Shown piece by piece: positions 43,693 to 53,620 of a DNA stretch of 64,000 nucleotides (position 1 is its first letter; each line of letters opens with the position of its first letter). Under the pieces are notes generated by a model. That model was not told the origin of the DNA. It made no database searches and saw nothing but the letters and a program-made list of their open reading frames with translations. The DNA comes from Sulfurisoma sp. (GTDB lineage: Bacteria; Pseudomonadota; Gammaproteobacteria; Burkholderiales; Rhodocyclaceae): assembly GCA_030691075.1 (NCBI GenBank), contig JAUYFI010000030.1, positions 53,621 to 117,620 of the forward strand, read 5' to 3'. Position numbers and translations under genes: made by a program.

Positions 43693-44565
43693 TTATTTCA
43701 CCCCGGCGACGTCTTCCATCATTTTCAGCGTCGCATCCGGATGGCCGCCGATGGCCATGAACTGTCCCATGGTCAGGGACGGGAAGGACAGCGCGGTGCG
43801 GAAACGGCCGTGCAGCGCCATTACCTTGCCGTCGACCACGAACACTTCCCACGGCAGCGTTGCGACATGCTCGGCGCCGTTGATCTTCCCGATCCAGTTG
43901 CCTTCGCCGTTCTCCTTGTCATTCTGGGCGACGCCGAAGACGGCGAGTTTCTTGTCGGCATAGACGAGTTCGTAGACCTTGCTCAGATTGCCGGCGCCCT
44001 TGGCTAGATTGTCGCGGACAGCCTTGACCGCGGCATCGAAGTTGCCATAGTCCCGCAGGGTGGAGCGGTCATCGAAGCGCTCCATGCCGAACATATAGCG
44101 GTAAGTCGGCAGGTCGTCGGCGTCGACTTCGCCGCCGAAGGGCTTGCCTGCGCCGAAGGTGGACTGGAGCTTGCCGGCGACCGCCTTGTAGGCGGCTTCC
44201 GCCTTGCCGTAGTTCTTGCGCAGATAGGCGCGACCCCAGTACTCCGGATTGGAGTAGGACACGGTGCCGTCTGACTTGACGCCGATGCGGATCGGAATGG
44301 CAACGACGGCCGTGCCGCCCATGGCCTTGAGCGCATCGGTGAACCCGCTGTCGGTCACCATGATCGCGCCGTGGCTGGGAATGCCCTGCGGCTGGTAACG
44401 ACCCACCACGGTGAATCCCGCAGCGGTCAGTTTCTGCTCGGCAGCCGCCATCGCGGCCTTGACGCCGCCACCGGCGACCTTGGCATCGGCGTAAACGAAG
44501 GGTTGCAGCGCCCAAGCGGAAAGCGCCGCGAACATCAGGGCAGTACCGGCAATAAAGCGTTTCAT
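43693..44565 (-). CDS. Exported conserved hypothetical protein
   Basis: Signal peptide MKRFIAGTALMFAALSAWA; AAEQKLTAAGFTVVGRYQPQG... Confidence 0.75.
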   Translation of the reverse strand: MKRFIAGTALMFAALSAWALQPFVYADAKVAGGGVKAAMAAAEQKLTAAGFTVVGRYQPQGIPSHGAIMVTDSGFTDALKAMGGTAVVAIPIRIGVKSDGTVSYSNPEYWGRAYLRKNYGKAEAAYKAVAGKLQSTFGAGKPFGGEVDADDLPTYRYMFGMERFDDRSTLRDYGNFDAAVKAVRDNLAKGAGNLSKVYELVYADKKLAVFGVAQNDKENGEGNWIGKINGAEHVATLPWEVFVVDGKVMALHGRFRTALSFPSLTMGQFMAIGGHPDATLKMMEDVAGVK

Positions 44566-44616
44566 GGAGTCTCCTTTTGTTCAGTGAATGATTGTTTTCT
44601 TATGAAACAACGGCCG

Positions 44617-44649
44617 AAAAAAATCGGCGACGCATAATGCGTCGCCGAT
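44617..44649 (-). terminator. Rho-independent terminator of fadL-like gene
   Basis: rc: atcggcgacgcattatgcgtcgccgat followed by ttttttt. Confidence 0.85.
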
Positions 44650-44673
44650 CCTAGCGTGGTTTACAGCACTCGG

Positions 44674-46143
44674 TTAGAAGCGCCGTGTAAACATCGCCTG
44701 CCAGTTGACCTGGCTGTGGCTGGTCGTGATGTTGCTCGCATTCTTGACACTGTTTTCCGGCGCCATGGTCACCGAGAAATCGACGTTCGAATCCTTGCTT
44801 ACCGCATAACCCAGGCCCGCCGTGTATTGATGGGTGATGATGGCGGGGAACAACGGGTTCATGAACTGCGAGTTCACCGGGTCGTTGGCGATGTTGGCGC
44901 CAAAACGCAGGGTCATCGCGTCGCTCATCTTGTACGAAGCGCCGATCTGGAACACATCCTGGTCGACCCAGTTCATGGGCGACGCCATATTCATGGCGCT
45001 ACCCGCAAACATGCCATCCGTCGCAATGAATTGCAGGCGGAATGTCTTCATGGTTTCAGACCACTTGATCAACTTGTAGTCGGCCACGATCTGCCACTGG
45101 CTGTTGGCCTGGTAAGAGATGCCGATGCCGTAGGTCTCGGGCCACTGGAAGTCGATGATCTTGTAGTTACCACTCACGCTCATCTGACTCAAACCACCCG
45201 TTCCGAGGGAAGCAGCTCCGGTGTTTGGACCGACTTTCACCTGCATATTCACCTTGCCGCTGCCGGTCATGTCCTTCAGATTGGTCTTGGCATGGTAAAC
45301 ACCGCCAACCGCCAGTTGCGGCGTCGCCTTCCAGGTAAATCCAACGTTGAAGGCCGTGCCCGTCGTCGTGGCCTTCTGTTTCATCTTGTTGGTGCCTTCG
45401 GAGACGTCGATGGCCATGTAATCAACGTCGTTAATGCAAGCACCGCCCAGCGCGGGAATACCGGCGCCAGTGCATGAGCCGCCCGGAGCATTATTGTTGA
45501 AAACACCAAACAAGCCGGTAATCATGCTTCCACCGACGACACCGCTAGCCACCATCCCCGAGAGCAAACTTCCGGACATCGGCTGGCGCATGTCCATGCC
45601 GCCCCAGAGATAGTCGAACGTGCCGGCAATGTTGAAGTTTTCCGTCACATCGAAACCCAGGGGAAACAGGATGCGGCCGATGCCGAGTTCGGTGCGCGCT
45701 TCCTGCCCGGAACCACCAGAGGTAGTCCCGATCATCGAGCTATATCCGCTGATAAACGAGCTCGTGCCGTATTCCGTTCCCATGCCGCCCTGCGCCATCA
45801 TGCCGACGCCCCAGGTAACGATGCCATCCTTGCGGGTATAGCCAACCGCCGGCATGTAATAGCCCGAGCCGTCCGAATGCTTCGACGTGCCGGGCATGCT
45901 GGAGTCGATGTTCGGATTCAGGTTGCCGATCGCCACGGCGAAACGGCTGGTGCCGCTCTTGATCAAGGTCAGCGTGGCGGGGTTGTTGATGAGACCCGCG
46001 TTGCCGTTGTCGTAGGCCATCGAGGCGCCACCCATGCCGGTGGCGACCGGGCCGTAGCCTTCCAGGTTCATGCCGTTGGTGGCGAAGGCCGGGCTGGCGA
46101 GGCCAGCAACGGTCAGCAGAGCAGCGATCTTCTTGAGCTTCAT
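44674..46143 (-). CDS. OmpP1/FadL/TodX-family outer membrane protein
   Basis: Signal peptide; NGMNLEGYGPVATGMGGASMAYDNGNAGLINNPATL; aromatic C-terminus (..MFTRRF). Confidence 0.9.
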   Translation of the reverse strand: MKLKKIAALLTVAGLASPAFATNGMNLEGYGPVATGMGGASMAYDNGNAGLINNPATLTLIKSGTSRFAVAIGNLNPNIDSSMPGTSKHSDGSGYYMPAVGYTRKDGIVTWGVGMMAQGGMGTEYGTSSFISGYSSMIGTTSGGSGQEARTELGIGRILFPLGFDVTENFNIAGTFDYLWGGMDMRQPMSGSLLSGMVASGVVGGSMITGLFGVFNNNAPGGSCTGAGIPALGGACINDVDYMAIDVSEGTNKMKQKATTTGTAFNVGFTWKATPQLAVGGVYHAKTNLKDMTGSGKVNMQVKVGPNTGAASLGTGGLSQMSVSGNYKIIDFQWPETYGIGISYQANSQWQIVADYKLIKWSETMKTFRLQFIATDGMFAGSAMNMASPMNWVDQDVFQIGASYKMSDAMTLRFGANIANDPVNSQFMNPLFPAIITHQYTAGLGYAVSKDSNVDFSVTMAPENSVKNASNITTSHSQVNWQAMFTRRF

Positions 46144-46329
46144 CTATTTCTCCTCCCGCAACGCAGGGTACGTTGGATCAATGGGTTACAAACCAAACCT
46201 AAACTTACAACTCAGCCGCGATTTCCAGACTGAGGACTTTCCGAACTATAGTGGGGCGCATGCCCCGGTCGCAACACAAAAAGTGCCCCATTCGGGGGCT
46301 CAGTTTGTTCATGTTGCGTCGATACAACA

Positions 46330-46932
46330 TCAGATGAAGAGCGTGACGTCGGCCGTTTGCGCAACGGGCAGGAATGAGGCAGCACCCACGAAGTCCATGC
46401 CATCGACGAAGTCTTCATGGTTGAAGCCGAACAACTCCACGGTCATCTGGCAGACGACGAACTTGACGCCGGCTTCTTGGGAGAGTTCGCGAAGTTCCTC
46501 GATCTTGGCCACGCCGTTGTTGGCGATGGTCTGCTGCATCAACTTGGTGGCGACCGTCTCGAAGCCCGGGATGCCGGCCTGAATCAGGTTGGGGATGTTC
46601 CAGTTGATGCTCTTGAACCAGTCCGGGCCGAAAGGCATTTTCATCGGCATGCCAGGGTTGCCCAGCGGGCTGATCTTCAGGTCGGAAACGTCCTTCTTGA
46701 CGAGATTGAGGCCGTAGAAGGTGAAGAAGATGGTGACATCCCAGCCCATCGCGGCGGCGGTCGAGGCGAGGATGAACGGCGGGTAGGCCCAGTCCAGCGT
46801 GCCCTTGGTGGCGATGATGGCCATCGAGGGGGTCTTGGCTTCCTGAATTTCCTGCAGCTTCTGCGGCAGGATCTCGTCGAGCCGCTGGCGGATCAGATCG
46901 TCGATGACGGCAATTTCGGGGGTGGCGCCCAT
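46330..46932 (-). CDS. dsrE2: DsrE/DsrF/DrsH-like sulfur carrier protein (DsrE2-type)
   Basis: SMAIIATKGTLDWAYPPFILASTAAAMGWDVTIFFTFYGLNLV; VKFVVCQMTVELFGF; adjacent tusA. Confidence 0.88.
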   Translation of the reverse strand: MGATPEIAVIDDLIRQRLDEILPQKLQEIQEAKTPSMAIIATKGTLDWAYPPFILASTAAAMGWDVTIFFTFYGLNLVKKDVSDLKISPLGNPGMPMKMPFGPDWFKSINWNIPNLIQAGIPGFETVATKLMQQTIANNGVAKIEELRELSQEAGVKFVVCQMTVELFGFNHEDFVDGMDFVGAASFLPVAQTADVTLFI

Positions 46933-46968
46933 GCTGTTCTCCTCCTTGGTAATTATCGTTGTCGCTGC

Positions 46969-47196
46969 TTACTTGCGCTTGATGAAGAACTCGAATTCCT
47001 TGTTCTTCTCGGCGCTGGAGAGCAGCTCGTTGCCGGTCTGCTTGGCGAAGGCCTGGAAATCCTTGACGGAGCCCGGGTCGGTGGCCAGGATGCGCAGCGT
47101 CTGGCCCGGGGTCAGTTCGGTCAGTGCCTTCTTGGCGCGCAGAATAGGCAGCGGGCAGTTGAGGCCGCGGGCGTCGAGTTCTTTGTCGAAATTCAT
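46969..47196 (-). CDS. tusA: TusA sulfur carrier protein
   Basis: LDARGLNCPLPILRAKKALTELTPGQTLRILATDPGS. Confidence 0.93.
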   Translation of the reverse strand: MNFDKELDARGLNCPLPILRAKKALTELTPGQTLRILATDPGSVKDFQAFAKQTGNELLSSAEKNKEFEFFIKRK

Positions 47197-47358
47197 TTCG
47201 TTTCCTCGCAGAGTGTGAGTTGTGGGTGAAGGGTAAAATGATCGGGTATCAAGAAAGAGCGCTGCGGCAGGTCGGCACCCGGGAAATTAAGTACGCGATG
47301 ATATTCCGAGGCGGCCGGCCTTAGCAACCCTCATCGCTGCTGCAATGCAACAGCCGGG

Positions 47359-48342
47359 TCAGCCAATACCTTGGTAATAGAGATTCTGCGGATGGTTGGC
47401 CTGGGCGAAGAAGAACCAGCGCTCGGCCATCAGGCCGAGATACTGCACCATGAAGGCGAACAGCATGAGTTCCAGCGCCCCGGCGCCGGTGAATCCCGTG
47501 GCGAGCAGCAGCGCCGGGACGACGAAGGCCAGCAGCAGGAAAAGCCACTTGAGCGAGCGCAGGAATCCGGCGCTCTTGCCGTGGAAGAACTCGCGGGTGT
47601 TGAAGGAACCGCCCATGAAGCCCTGCGCCTTCTGCACGATCCTGGGATGCTTGATGCCAATGGCCGTTTGCAGCGTGGATTTCGGTTTCAAACGGGCGTT
47701 GCGGATCAGCGACGCGACACGACTGACCAGACCAAGCAGGGTGAGGACTGCGGCCCAGCCGGCGAAGAAGCGCACCAGGTCGGGCGCGGCAACGGCGGCG
47801 AACACGGTGGCGAGCGTGAAGCCGGAGGCGCCGCCGAGCAGGATGTAGTTGATGACGGTCAGCGGCGAATGCCATTCGCGCAGGAAACGCAGGCAGGCGT
47901 AGATCATGGCGGTGCAGACATAGAGCGCGAAGGCGAGCACGGTGCCGACGACGCCGAGCACGACGGTGAGATCGATGGCGATGTTGCCGGGCAGCGTGGC
48001 CAGCACCGGCTTGAAGTCGAAGAGGTGCGCGACGCCGTAAAGGAACACCGTACCCATGAACGCCGGCAGCACGATCACCTCGCGCGACAGCCACGAGGTG
48101 CGCCATTGCGTCGCCGAGCGCCAGGCGCGCTCGGGGCGGCCGAGGTGGAAAAACGACGCAATCAGGCCGCCGATCAGGAACAACAGGGCGACGATGCTGC
48201 CATGGGCGTAAAAGGCGTGGCTGTCCTGCTTCGGCAACAAATCGAACAGGGCGTAGGACTGGGCGGTGAACAACGCGAGGAACAGGCCCTGGCCGACGCC
48301 GATGAGCGTGGTGAGAAAGATGACGGAGAACGCGGGATGCAT
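47359..48342 (-). CDS. soeC: Membrane anchor subunit (DmsC-type), probable sulfite-oxidizing enzyme SoeC
   Basis: MHPAFSVIFLTTLIGVGQGLFLALF; SFFHLGRPERAWRSATQWRTSWLSREV; next to soeB/soeA. Confidence 0.85.
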   Translation of the reverse strand: MHPAFSVIFLTTLIGVGQGLFLALFTAQSYALFDLLPKQDSHAFYAHGSIVALLFLIGGLIASFFHLGRPERAWRSATQWRTSWLSREVIVLPAFMGTVFLYGVAHLFDFKPVLATLPGNIAIDLTVVLGVVGTVLAFALYVCTAMIYACLRFLREWHSPLTVINYILLGGASGFTLATVFAAVAAPDLVRFFAGWAAVLTLLGLVSRVASLIRNARLKPKSTLQTAIGIKHPRIVQKAQGFMGGSFNTREFFHGKSAGFLRSLKWLFLLLAFVVPALLLATGFTGAGALELMLFAFMVQYLGLMAERWFFFAQANHPQNLYYQGIG

Positions 48343-48506
48343 GGTTTATTTAGCGAGAAATAACGGGATTGGGTGCCGAGTAAGCAAACGAGCGCAGCGA
48401 GCAAATCAGTCGCCTCCCCGCGAGGGGAGGATGGGAGGGGCGGGCGTCTGTTGCCTTTAACGATTTCATGGCACGGGCGTGGTCTTGGCGACCATGTAAG
48501 TTGGGC

Positions 48507-49238
48507 TTACCAGGAGGTGACGTCGTCGAGCGAGGGCTCGGACTTGCCGGGCTTGGGCAGCAGGCCGTCGATCTTGAGGGGATTGTCGGCGCGCTCGATC
48601 TCATCGACGCGCAGGCGCAGCTTGGTCTTGCGCCGCGGCAGGTAGTGGTTGGCCGGACTGGTGCCCCACTCCGGCATCAACTGGTAGCCACCGGATTCAC
48701 GGATGGCATGGCTGACCTCGGACTCCGGGTCATGGATATCGCCGTAGAGGCGCGCGCCGGTCGGACAGGCGCGCACGCAAGCGGGGCGGCGCTCCTCTTC
48801 CGTCATGTCCGGATCGTAGAGGCGGTCGACGCAGAGGGTGCATTTCTTCATCACCTTCTGCGACTCGTCGAACTCGCGCGCGCCGTAGGGGCAGGCCCAC
48901 GAGCAGTACTTGCAGCCGATGCACTTGTCGTAATTGACAAGGACGATGCCGTCCTCCTTGCGCTTGTAGGAAGCGCCCGTCGGACACACCGGCACGCAGG
49001 GCGGATCCTCGCAATGCAGGCAGGATTTCGGGAAGTGCACCGTTTCCGTATTGGGAAACTCGCCGACCTCGAAAGTCTGCACGCGGTTGAAGAAGGTTCC
49101 GGTCGGGTCCTTGCCGTAGGGATTCTGGTCCACCATCGGGCCGGCCTCGCCGGAGGTGTTCCATTCCTTGCAGTTGGTGACGCAGGCCTGGCAGCCAACG
49201 CAGACGTTGAGGTCGATTACGAGAGCGAGTTGGGTCAT
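48507..49238 (-). CDS. soeB: 4Fe-4S subunit, probable SoeB
   Basis: LNVCVGCQACVTNCKEWNTSGEAGP; repeated CxxCxxCxxxC motifs. Confidence 0.88.
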   Translation of the reverse strand: MTQLALVIDLNVCVGCQACVTNCKEWNTSGEAGPMVDQNPYGKDPTGTFFNRVQTFEVGEFPNTETVHFPKSCLHCEDPPCVPVCPTGASYKRKEDGIVLVNYDKCIGCKYCSWACPYGAREFDESQKVMKKCTLCVDRLYDPDMTEEERRPACVRACPTGARLYGDIHDPESEVSHAIRESGGYQLMPEWGTSPANHYLPRRKTKLRLRVDEIERADNPLKIDGLLPKPGKSEPSLDDVTSW

Positions 49239-52120
49239 TTGTTCTTGCCAGCGAAGAAGTTCCAGACGCTCTTGCGCTCGGACTGGCCGGGATAAGGCTT
49301 CAGCGGCTCGAACTGCGGCGAAGTGACCGCCGTCTCGCCAGCGCCGACTTTATAGATCCGCACGCGCACGTCGTACCACGCGGCCTGCCCGGTGATCGGA
49401 TCGGAATTGGAAATATTGCCCGGCCCGGCCTTGTCCACGCTGGCCGGCAGTTCCTCGGAGATCAGGTGGTTGAGCAGGAAGCCGCGTTGCGACTCGTTGG
49501 CATCCGGCGTCAGGTTCCAGGCACCCGCCGCCTTGCCGATGGCGTTCCAGGTCCACACCGTGCCCGGCTCGACCGCCTCGGAATGGCGGGCCATGCAGCG
49601 CACCTTGCCCCACTGCGATTCGACCCAGATCCAGTCGCCGTCCTCGATGCCGGCGACGCGGGCGGTATGGCTGTTCACGTAAAGGTAATTGTGGGTGTGG
49701 ATCTGCCGCAACCAGGCGTTCTGCGAATCCCACGAGTGGTACATCGCCATCGGCCGCTGGGTCACGGCGCACAGCGGGTACTTGTGCTTGTCGGAGGCCT
49801 GGCTCTCCAGCGTCTCATAGTAGAAGGGCAGCGGGTCGAAATAGGTCTCGACGCGTTTCTTCAGGTGCTCCGGCGGCTTGCGCGTGAGCCCCTTGCCCTG
49901 CGCCGCCGTGCGGAACTTTTGCAGCACCTCGGAGTAGATGTGGATCAGGATCGGTTCGGCGTAGCGCGTGATGCGGCTGCGCTGCGACCATTCGAGGTAG
50001 CCCTTGTTCCAGTTGCGCATGTACTGGTAGCTCTTGGGCAGTTCGTAGTGGAAGACGCAGTCGTTCTTGGCGTACATCTCCCACTGGTTTGGGTTCGGTT
50101 CCCCGCGGAGTGATTTTTCGCCACCCTTGCCGCGCCAACCGGCGAGGAAGCCGATGCCCGAGCCGGGCTCGGTCTCGTAGTTGACGATGAAGTCCGGGTA
50201 GTCGCGGTACTTGCGACTGCCGTCCTTGTTCACGAACACCGGCAGCTTGAGGCGGGTGCCGAGTTCGATCAGCACTTCCTGGAAGGGCTTGCATTCGCCC
50301 GTCACTGGCACCACCGGGATGCGCACGGAATCGACCGGGCCGTCGAACTCGGAAATCGGCCGATCGAGAATCGACATGACATCGTGGCGCTCGAGGTAGG
50401 TGGTATCCGGCAGCACCAGGTCGGCAAAGGCCGTCATCTCGGACTGGAATGCGTCGCAAACGACGAGGAAGGGAATCTTGTATTCGCCATCCTCGCCCTT
50501 GTCGTTGAGCATCTTGCGGACCTCGACGGCGTTCATGGTCGAGTTCCACGACATGTTGGCCATGAAGATCAGCAGGGTGTCGATGCTGTAGGGATCGCCG
50601 CGCCAGGCGTTGGTGATGACGTTGTGCATCAGGCCGTGCACCGACAGCGGGTACTCCCAGGAGAAACCCTTGTCGATGCGCACCGGCTTGCCCTGCTCGT
50701 CGACAAACAGATCGTCGGGGTCGGAGGGCCAGCCCAGCGCCATGCCGTCGAGCGGGTGATTCGGCTTGACCGCCAGCGGCGTGTTCGGCGTGCGGGCGCA
50801 GGGCGGGATCGGCCGCGGGAACGGCACCTTGTGGCGAAAACCGCCCGGCCGGTCGATGGTGCCGAGCAGCGACATCAGGATAGCCAGCGCGCGGATGGTC
50901 TGGAATCCGTTGGAGTGCGCGGCCAAGCCGCGCATGGCGTGGAACGAAACCGGATTGCCGGTGACGCTGTCGTGCTCGACGCCCCAGGAGTCGGTCCAGG
51001 AGATCGGCAGCTCGATGCGCTGATCGCGGGCGGTAACGCCCATTTCGCGCGCCAGGCGGCGGATGGTGTCGGCGGATATGCCGGTGATGCCGGCGGCCCA
51101 GTCGGCCGTGTAATTCTCGACGCGCTCCTTCAGCAACTGGAACGAAGGCTTGACCGGCGTGCCGTCACGCAGCGTGAACTCGCCGAACAGGTAAGGGTCG
51201 GCTCCGGCCTGATGGGTGACGACGGCCTTGTCGGTATTGCGGTCCCACCACAGCTTGTCCTGCGGGTCGTAGCAGGCTTCCTCTTCCGGCACCTCGGTGC
51301 GCAGGAACATGCCGAACTCGTCGCTGGCCGCATCGACGTTCACCAGTTGGCCGGCGTTGGAATACCTGACCAGGAAGTCGCGGTCGTAAAGGCCGAGCGC
51401 GATGATTTCGTGGATGATGGCCAGCAGCAGCGCGCCGTCGGTGCCGGGACGGATGGGCACCCATTCGTCGGCGATCGCCGAATAACCGGTGCGCACCGGG
51501 TTGATCGAAATGAAGCGGCCGCCGTCGCGCTTGAACTTGCCCAGCGCCATCTTGAGCGGATTGGAATGATGGTCCTCGGCGGTGCCGATCATCACGAAAA
51601 GTTTCGACCGATCCAGGTCGGGACCGCCAAACTCCCAGAAGGAGCCGCCGATGGTGTAGATCATGCCGGCGGCCATGTTGACCGAGCAGAAGCCGCCATG
51701 CGCCGCATAGTTGGGCGTGCCGAACTGGCGGGCGAAGAGGCCGGTCAGCGCCTGCATCTGGTCGCGACCGGTGAACAGCGCGAACTTCTTCGGGTCGGTG
51801 GCGCGGATTTTGGCCAAGCGCTCGGACAGGATGGTGAACGCCTCTTCCCAGCTGATCGGTTCGAACTCGCCCAGACCGCGATCCGAACCAGCCTTGCGCC
51901 GCAACGGCCGCGTCAGCCGCGCCGGCGAATACTGCTTCATGATGCCCGAGCTGCCCTTGGCGCAGATCACCCCCTTGTTGAGCGGGTGGTCGGGGTTGCC
52001 GTCGATGTAGCGGATCTGCCCATCGCGCAGATGCACGCGTATGCCGCAGCGGCAGGCGCACATGTAGCAGGTGGTCTTCTTGATCTCCGTGACCGGAGCG
52101 GGTGCGGGGGATGCTTGCAT
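49235..52120 (-). CDS. soeA: Molybdopterin oxidoreductase, probable SoeA
   Basis: CYMCACRCGIRVHLRDG; GTAEDHHSNPLKMALGKFKRDGGRFISINPVRTGYSAIADEWVPIRPGTDGALL. Confidence 0.88.
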   Translation of the reverse strand: MQASPAPAPVTEIKKTTCYMCACRCGIRVHLRDGQIRYIDGNPDHPLNKGVICAKGSSGIMKQYSPARLTRPLRRKAGSDRGLGEFEPISWEEAFTILSERLAKIRATDPKKFALFTGRDQMQALTGLFARQFGTPNYAAHGGFCSVNMAAGMIYTIGGSFWEFGGPDLDRSKLFVMIGTAEDHHSNPLKMALGKFKRDGGRFISINPVRTGYSAIADEWVPIRPGTDGALLLAIIHEIIALGLYDRDFLVRYSNAGQLVNVDAASDEFGMFLRTEVPEEEACYDPQDKLWWDRNTDKAVVTHQAGADPYLFGEFTLRDGTPVKPSFQLLKERVENYTADWAAGITGISADTIRRLAREMGVTARDQRIELPISWTDSWGVEHDSVTGNPVSFHAMRGLAAHSNGFQTIRALAILMSLLGTIDRPGGFRHKVPFPRPIPPCARTPNTPLAVKPNHPLDGMALGWPSDPDDLFVDEQGKPVRIDKGFSWEYPLSVHGLMHNVITNAWRGDPYSIDTLLIFMANMSWNSTMNAVEVRKMLNDKGEDGEYKIPFLVVCDAFQSEMTAFADLVLPDTTYLERHDVMSILDRPISEFDGPVDSVRIPVVPVTGECKPFQEVLIELGTRLKLPVFVNKDGSRKYRDYPDFIVNYETEPGSGIGFLAGWRGKGGEKSLRGEPNPNQWEMYAKNDCVFHYELPKSYQYMRNWNKGYLEWSQRSRITRYAEPILIHIYSEVLQKFRTAAQGKGLTRKPPEHLKKRVETYFDPLPFYYETLESQASDKHKYPLCAVTQRPMAMYHSWDSQNAWLRQIHTHNYLYVNSHTARVAGIEDGDWIWVESQWGKVRCMARHSEAVEPGTVWTWNAIGKAAGAWNLTPDANESQRGFLLNHLISEELPASVDKAGPGNISNSDPITGQAAWYDVRVRIYKVGAGETAVTSPQFEPLKPYPGQSERKSVWNFFAGKNK
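49329..49352 (+). repeat. Dispersed 24-bp repeat, near 3' end of soeA
   Basis: gccgtctcgccagcgccgacttta. Confidence 0.82.
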
Positions 52121-52253
52121 GGGGGGCGGGCAAACGGTAAATTAGAACTTGGCGATATTCTGACAAAATTTGATCCAAATCAACAAGGGGAAAGTTTTTA
52201 TTTCCGAATAAACTCCCCCATCCCCTTGCGCCAACAAGGAAAGAGGCCAACAC

Positions 52254-52670
52254 ATGAGCACAAACATTCCCGACTTCAACGAACAGGAAAAACGCCTGAT
52301 CAGCCAGACCCTGCGCGAACGCTATGGCATGGACGTGCCGATCGAGGTCGCCGATGCCGAGTTGATGCTCGATCAACTCACCGAAGCGCTCGATACCTGC
52401 CCGACCGTGATCTGGGAGCAACGCGGCGCCCACTTCGTCGTGTTCAAGACCGGCGATAACCGATTCCGCTGCCAGTTCTACTATACCGAAACCCAGCAGT
52501 TCGGCACCGGCAAGGACGAGTATGACAGCCTCGGTGACTGCATCATCACCCTCCTGCAAGTGCAATCCGACCACGAACGCGAGAAGGCCGGCATGCGCTC
52601 GGGCATGAACGCCGTCGACTTCAGCAAGGCCAACGATGGCGAGGAATACTACGGCCCGCTGATCGTCTGA
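52254..52670 (+). CDS. Conserved hypothetical protein
   Basis: MSTNIPDFNEQEKRLISQTLRERYGMDVPIEVADAE...; divergent from soeA. Confidence 0.75.
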   Translation: MSTNIPDFNEQEKRLISQTLRERYGMDVPIEVADAELMLDQLTEALDTCPTVIWEQRGAHFVVFKTGDNRFRCQFYYTETQQFGTGKDEYDSLGDCIITLLQVQSDHEREKAGMRSGMNAVDFSKANDGEEYYGPLIV

Positions 52671-52674
52671 TCCG

Positions 52675-52881
52675 ATGACCCTCGACCGCGCCCGCGAACT
52701 GCTGGCCCGCCAGGTCAGCTTCGGCGGCGGCTACCAGCGCAACGGCGCCCGCCTGATTCTGGCCGAGGTGACACGCGATCACGGCCAGCAGGCTGTCGAT
52801 GGCCTGATTGCCGAGTTGCAGCTGGACACGACCTTTGGCTTTGCCCTCGGCGAGCACTTCACCACTCCGGGAATGAAATGA
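52675..52881 (+). CDS. Small hypothetical protein
   Basis: MTLDRARELLARQVSFGGGYQRNGARLILAEV; translationally coupled to next gene. Confidence 0.65.
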   Translation: MTLDRARELLARQVSFGGGYQRNGARLILAEVTRDHGQQAVDGLIAELQLDTTFGFALGEHFTTPGMK

Positions 52882-53393
52882 AAATCTGCATCGTTTCCGA
52901 CAGCCATGATCGCGCCCAGCACCTTTCGGCCGCGGTCGCCGAAGCCAAAACCCTGGGCGCCGAGGCCGTCATCCACTGCGGCGACATCATCGGCGGCAAC
53001 ACCCTCCGCGCTTCGCTCAAACTCGGCCTGCCGATGCACGTGGTCCATGGCAACAACCTCGGCGACCCCGTGGCCATCGGCCGCCTCGCCTGCAATTCCG
53101 ACTCGTTGCTGCACTATCACGGCCACGACGCCGGCATCAGCCTCGGCGGTCGCCGCATATTCATCACCCACTATCCGCACCTCGGCCGCGGCATGGCCTG
53201 CACCGGCGACTACGACGTGGTCTGCTGCGGCCACAGCCACGAGGCACTGATCACCCAGGAGCCCAACGTGACCGGCGGCAAGACCTGGCTGGTCAATCCG
53301 GGTACCGTCGCCGGCATCGCCGGCGCACCGGCGACGTGGATACTCGGCGACCTCGATGCCATGACCTTCGAGCTCTGCCGGACACCGACCTGA
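52878..53393 (+). CDS. YfcE-like metallophosphoesterase
   Basis: IVSDSHDR, IHCGDIIGG, GNNLGD, CCGHSHEA, NPGTVAG. Confidence 0.88.
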   Translation: MKICIVSDSHDRAQHLSAAVAEAKTLGAEAVIHCGDIIGGNTLRASLKLGLPMHVVHGNNLGDPVAIGRLACNSDSLLHYHGHDAGISLGGRRIFITHYPHLGRGMACTGDYDVVCCGHSHEALITQEPNVTGGKTWLVNPGTVAGIAGAPATWILGDLDAMTFELCRTPT

Positions 53394-53443
53394 AAAGTCG
53401 GCACCCCAAGGGTACTTCCTGCGGGGCGCGCTGGCGGGACGGC
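53393..53443 (-). repeat. Dispersed repeat, long form (51 bp); first base is last base of a TGA stop
   Basis: aaaagtcggc-accccaagggtacttcctgcggggcgc-gctggcgggacggc. Confidence 0.87.
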
Positions 53444-53620
53444 GCGGATCGCATCCAGCGCCGCCGGCAACCCGCCAATTCGCTCAAATTTACGAGGCCT
53501 ATTGGTCAATAGGAATTTTTTAGCAAAATCTTGATTTCAGCCGGTTTGCCCGCAGAAGCCCGAGAGTAGAATCGCCGCGTTCATCCTGAACACCCGAACA
53601 CTCTTCATCGGAGGCTCGAT

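Noticed and set aside
45215-45240. ggaccgactttcacc as a further repeat copy
   Set aside because: Only the last ~9 bp match; it is native coding sequence of the FadL-like protein.
50384-52459. 691-aa plus ORF opposite soeA
   Set aside because: Antisense artefact; the real plus-strand gene at 52254 is in another frame.
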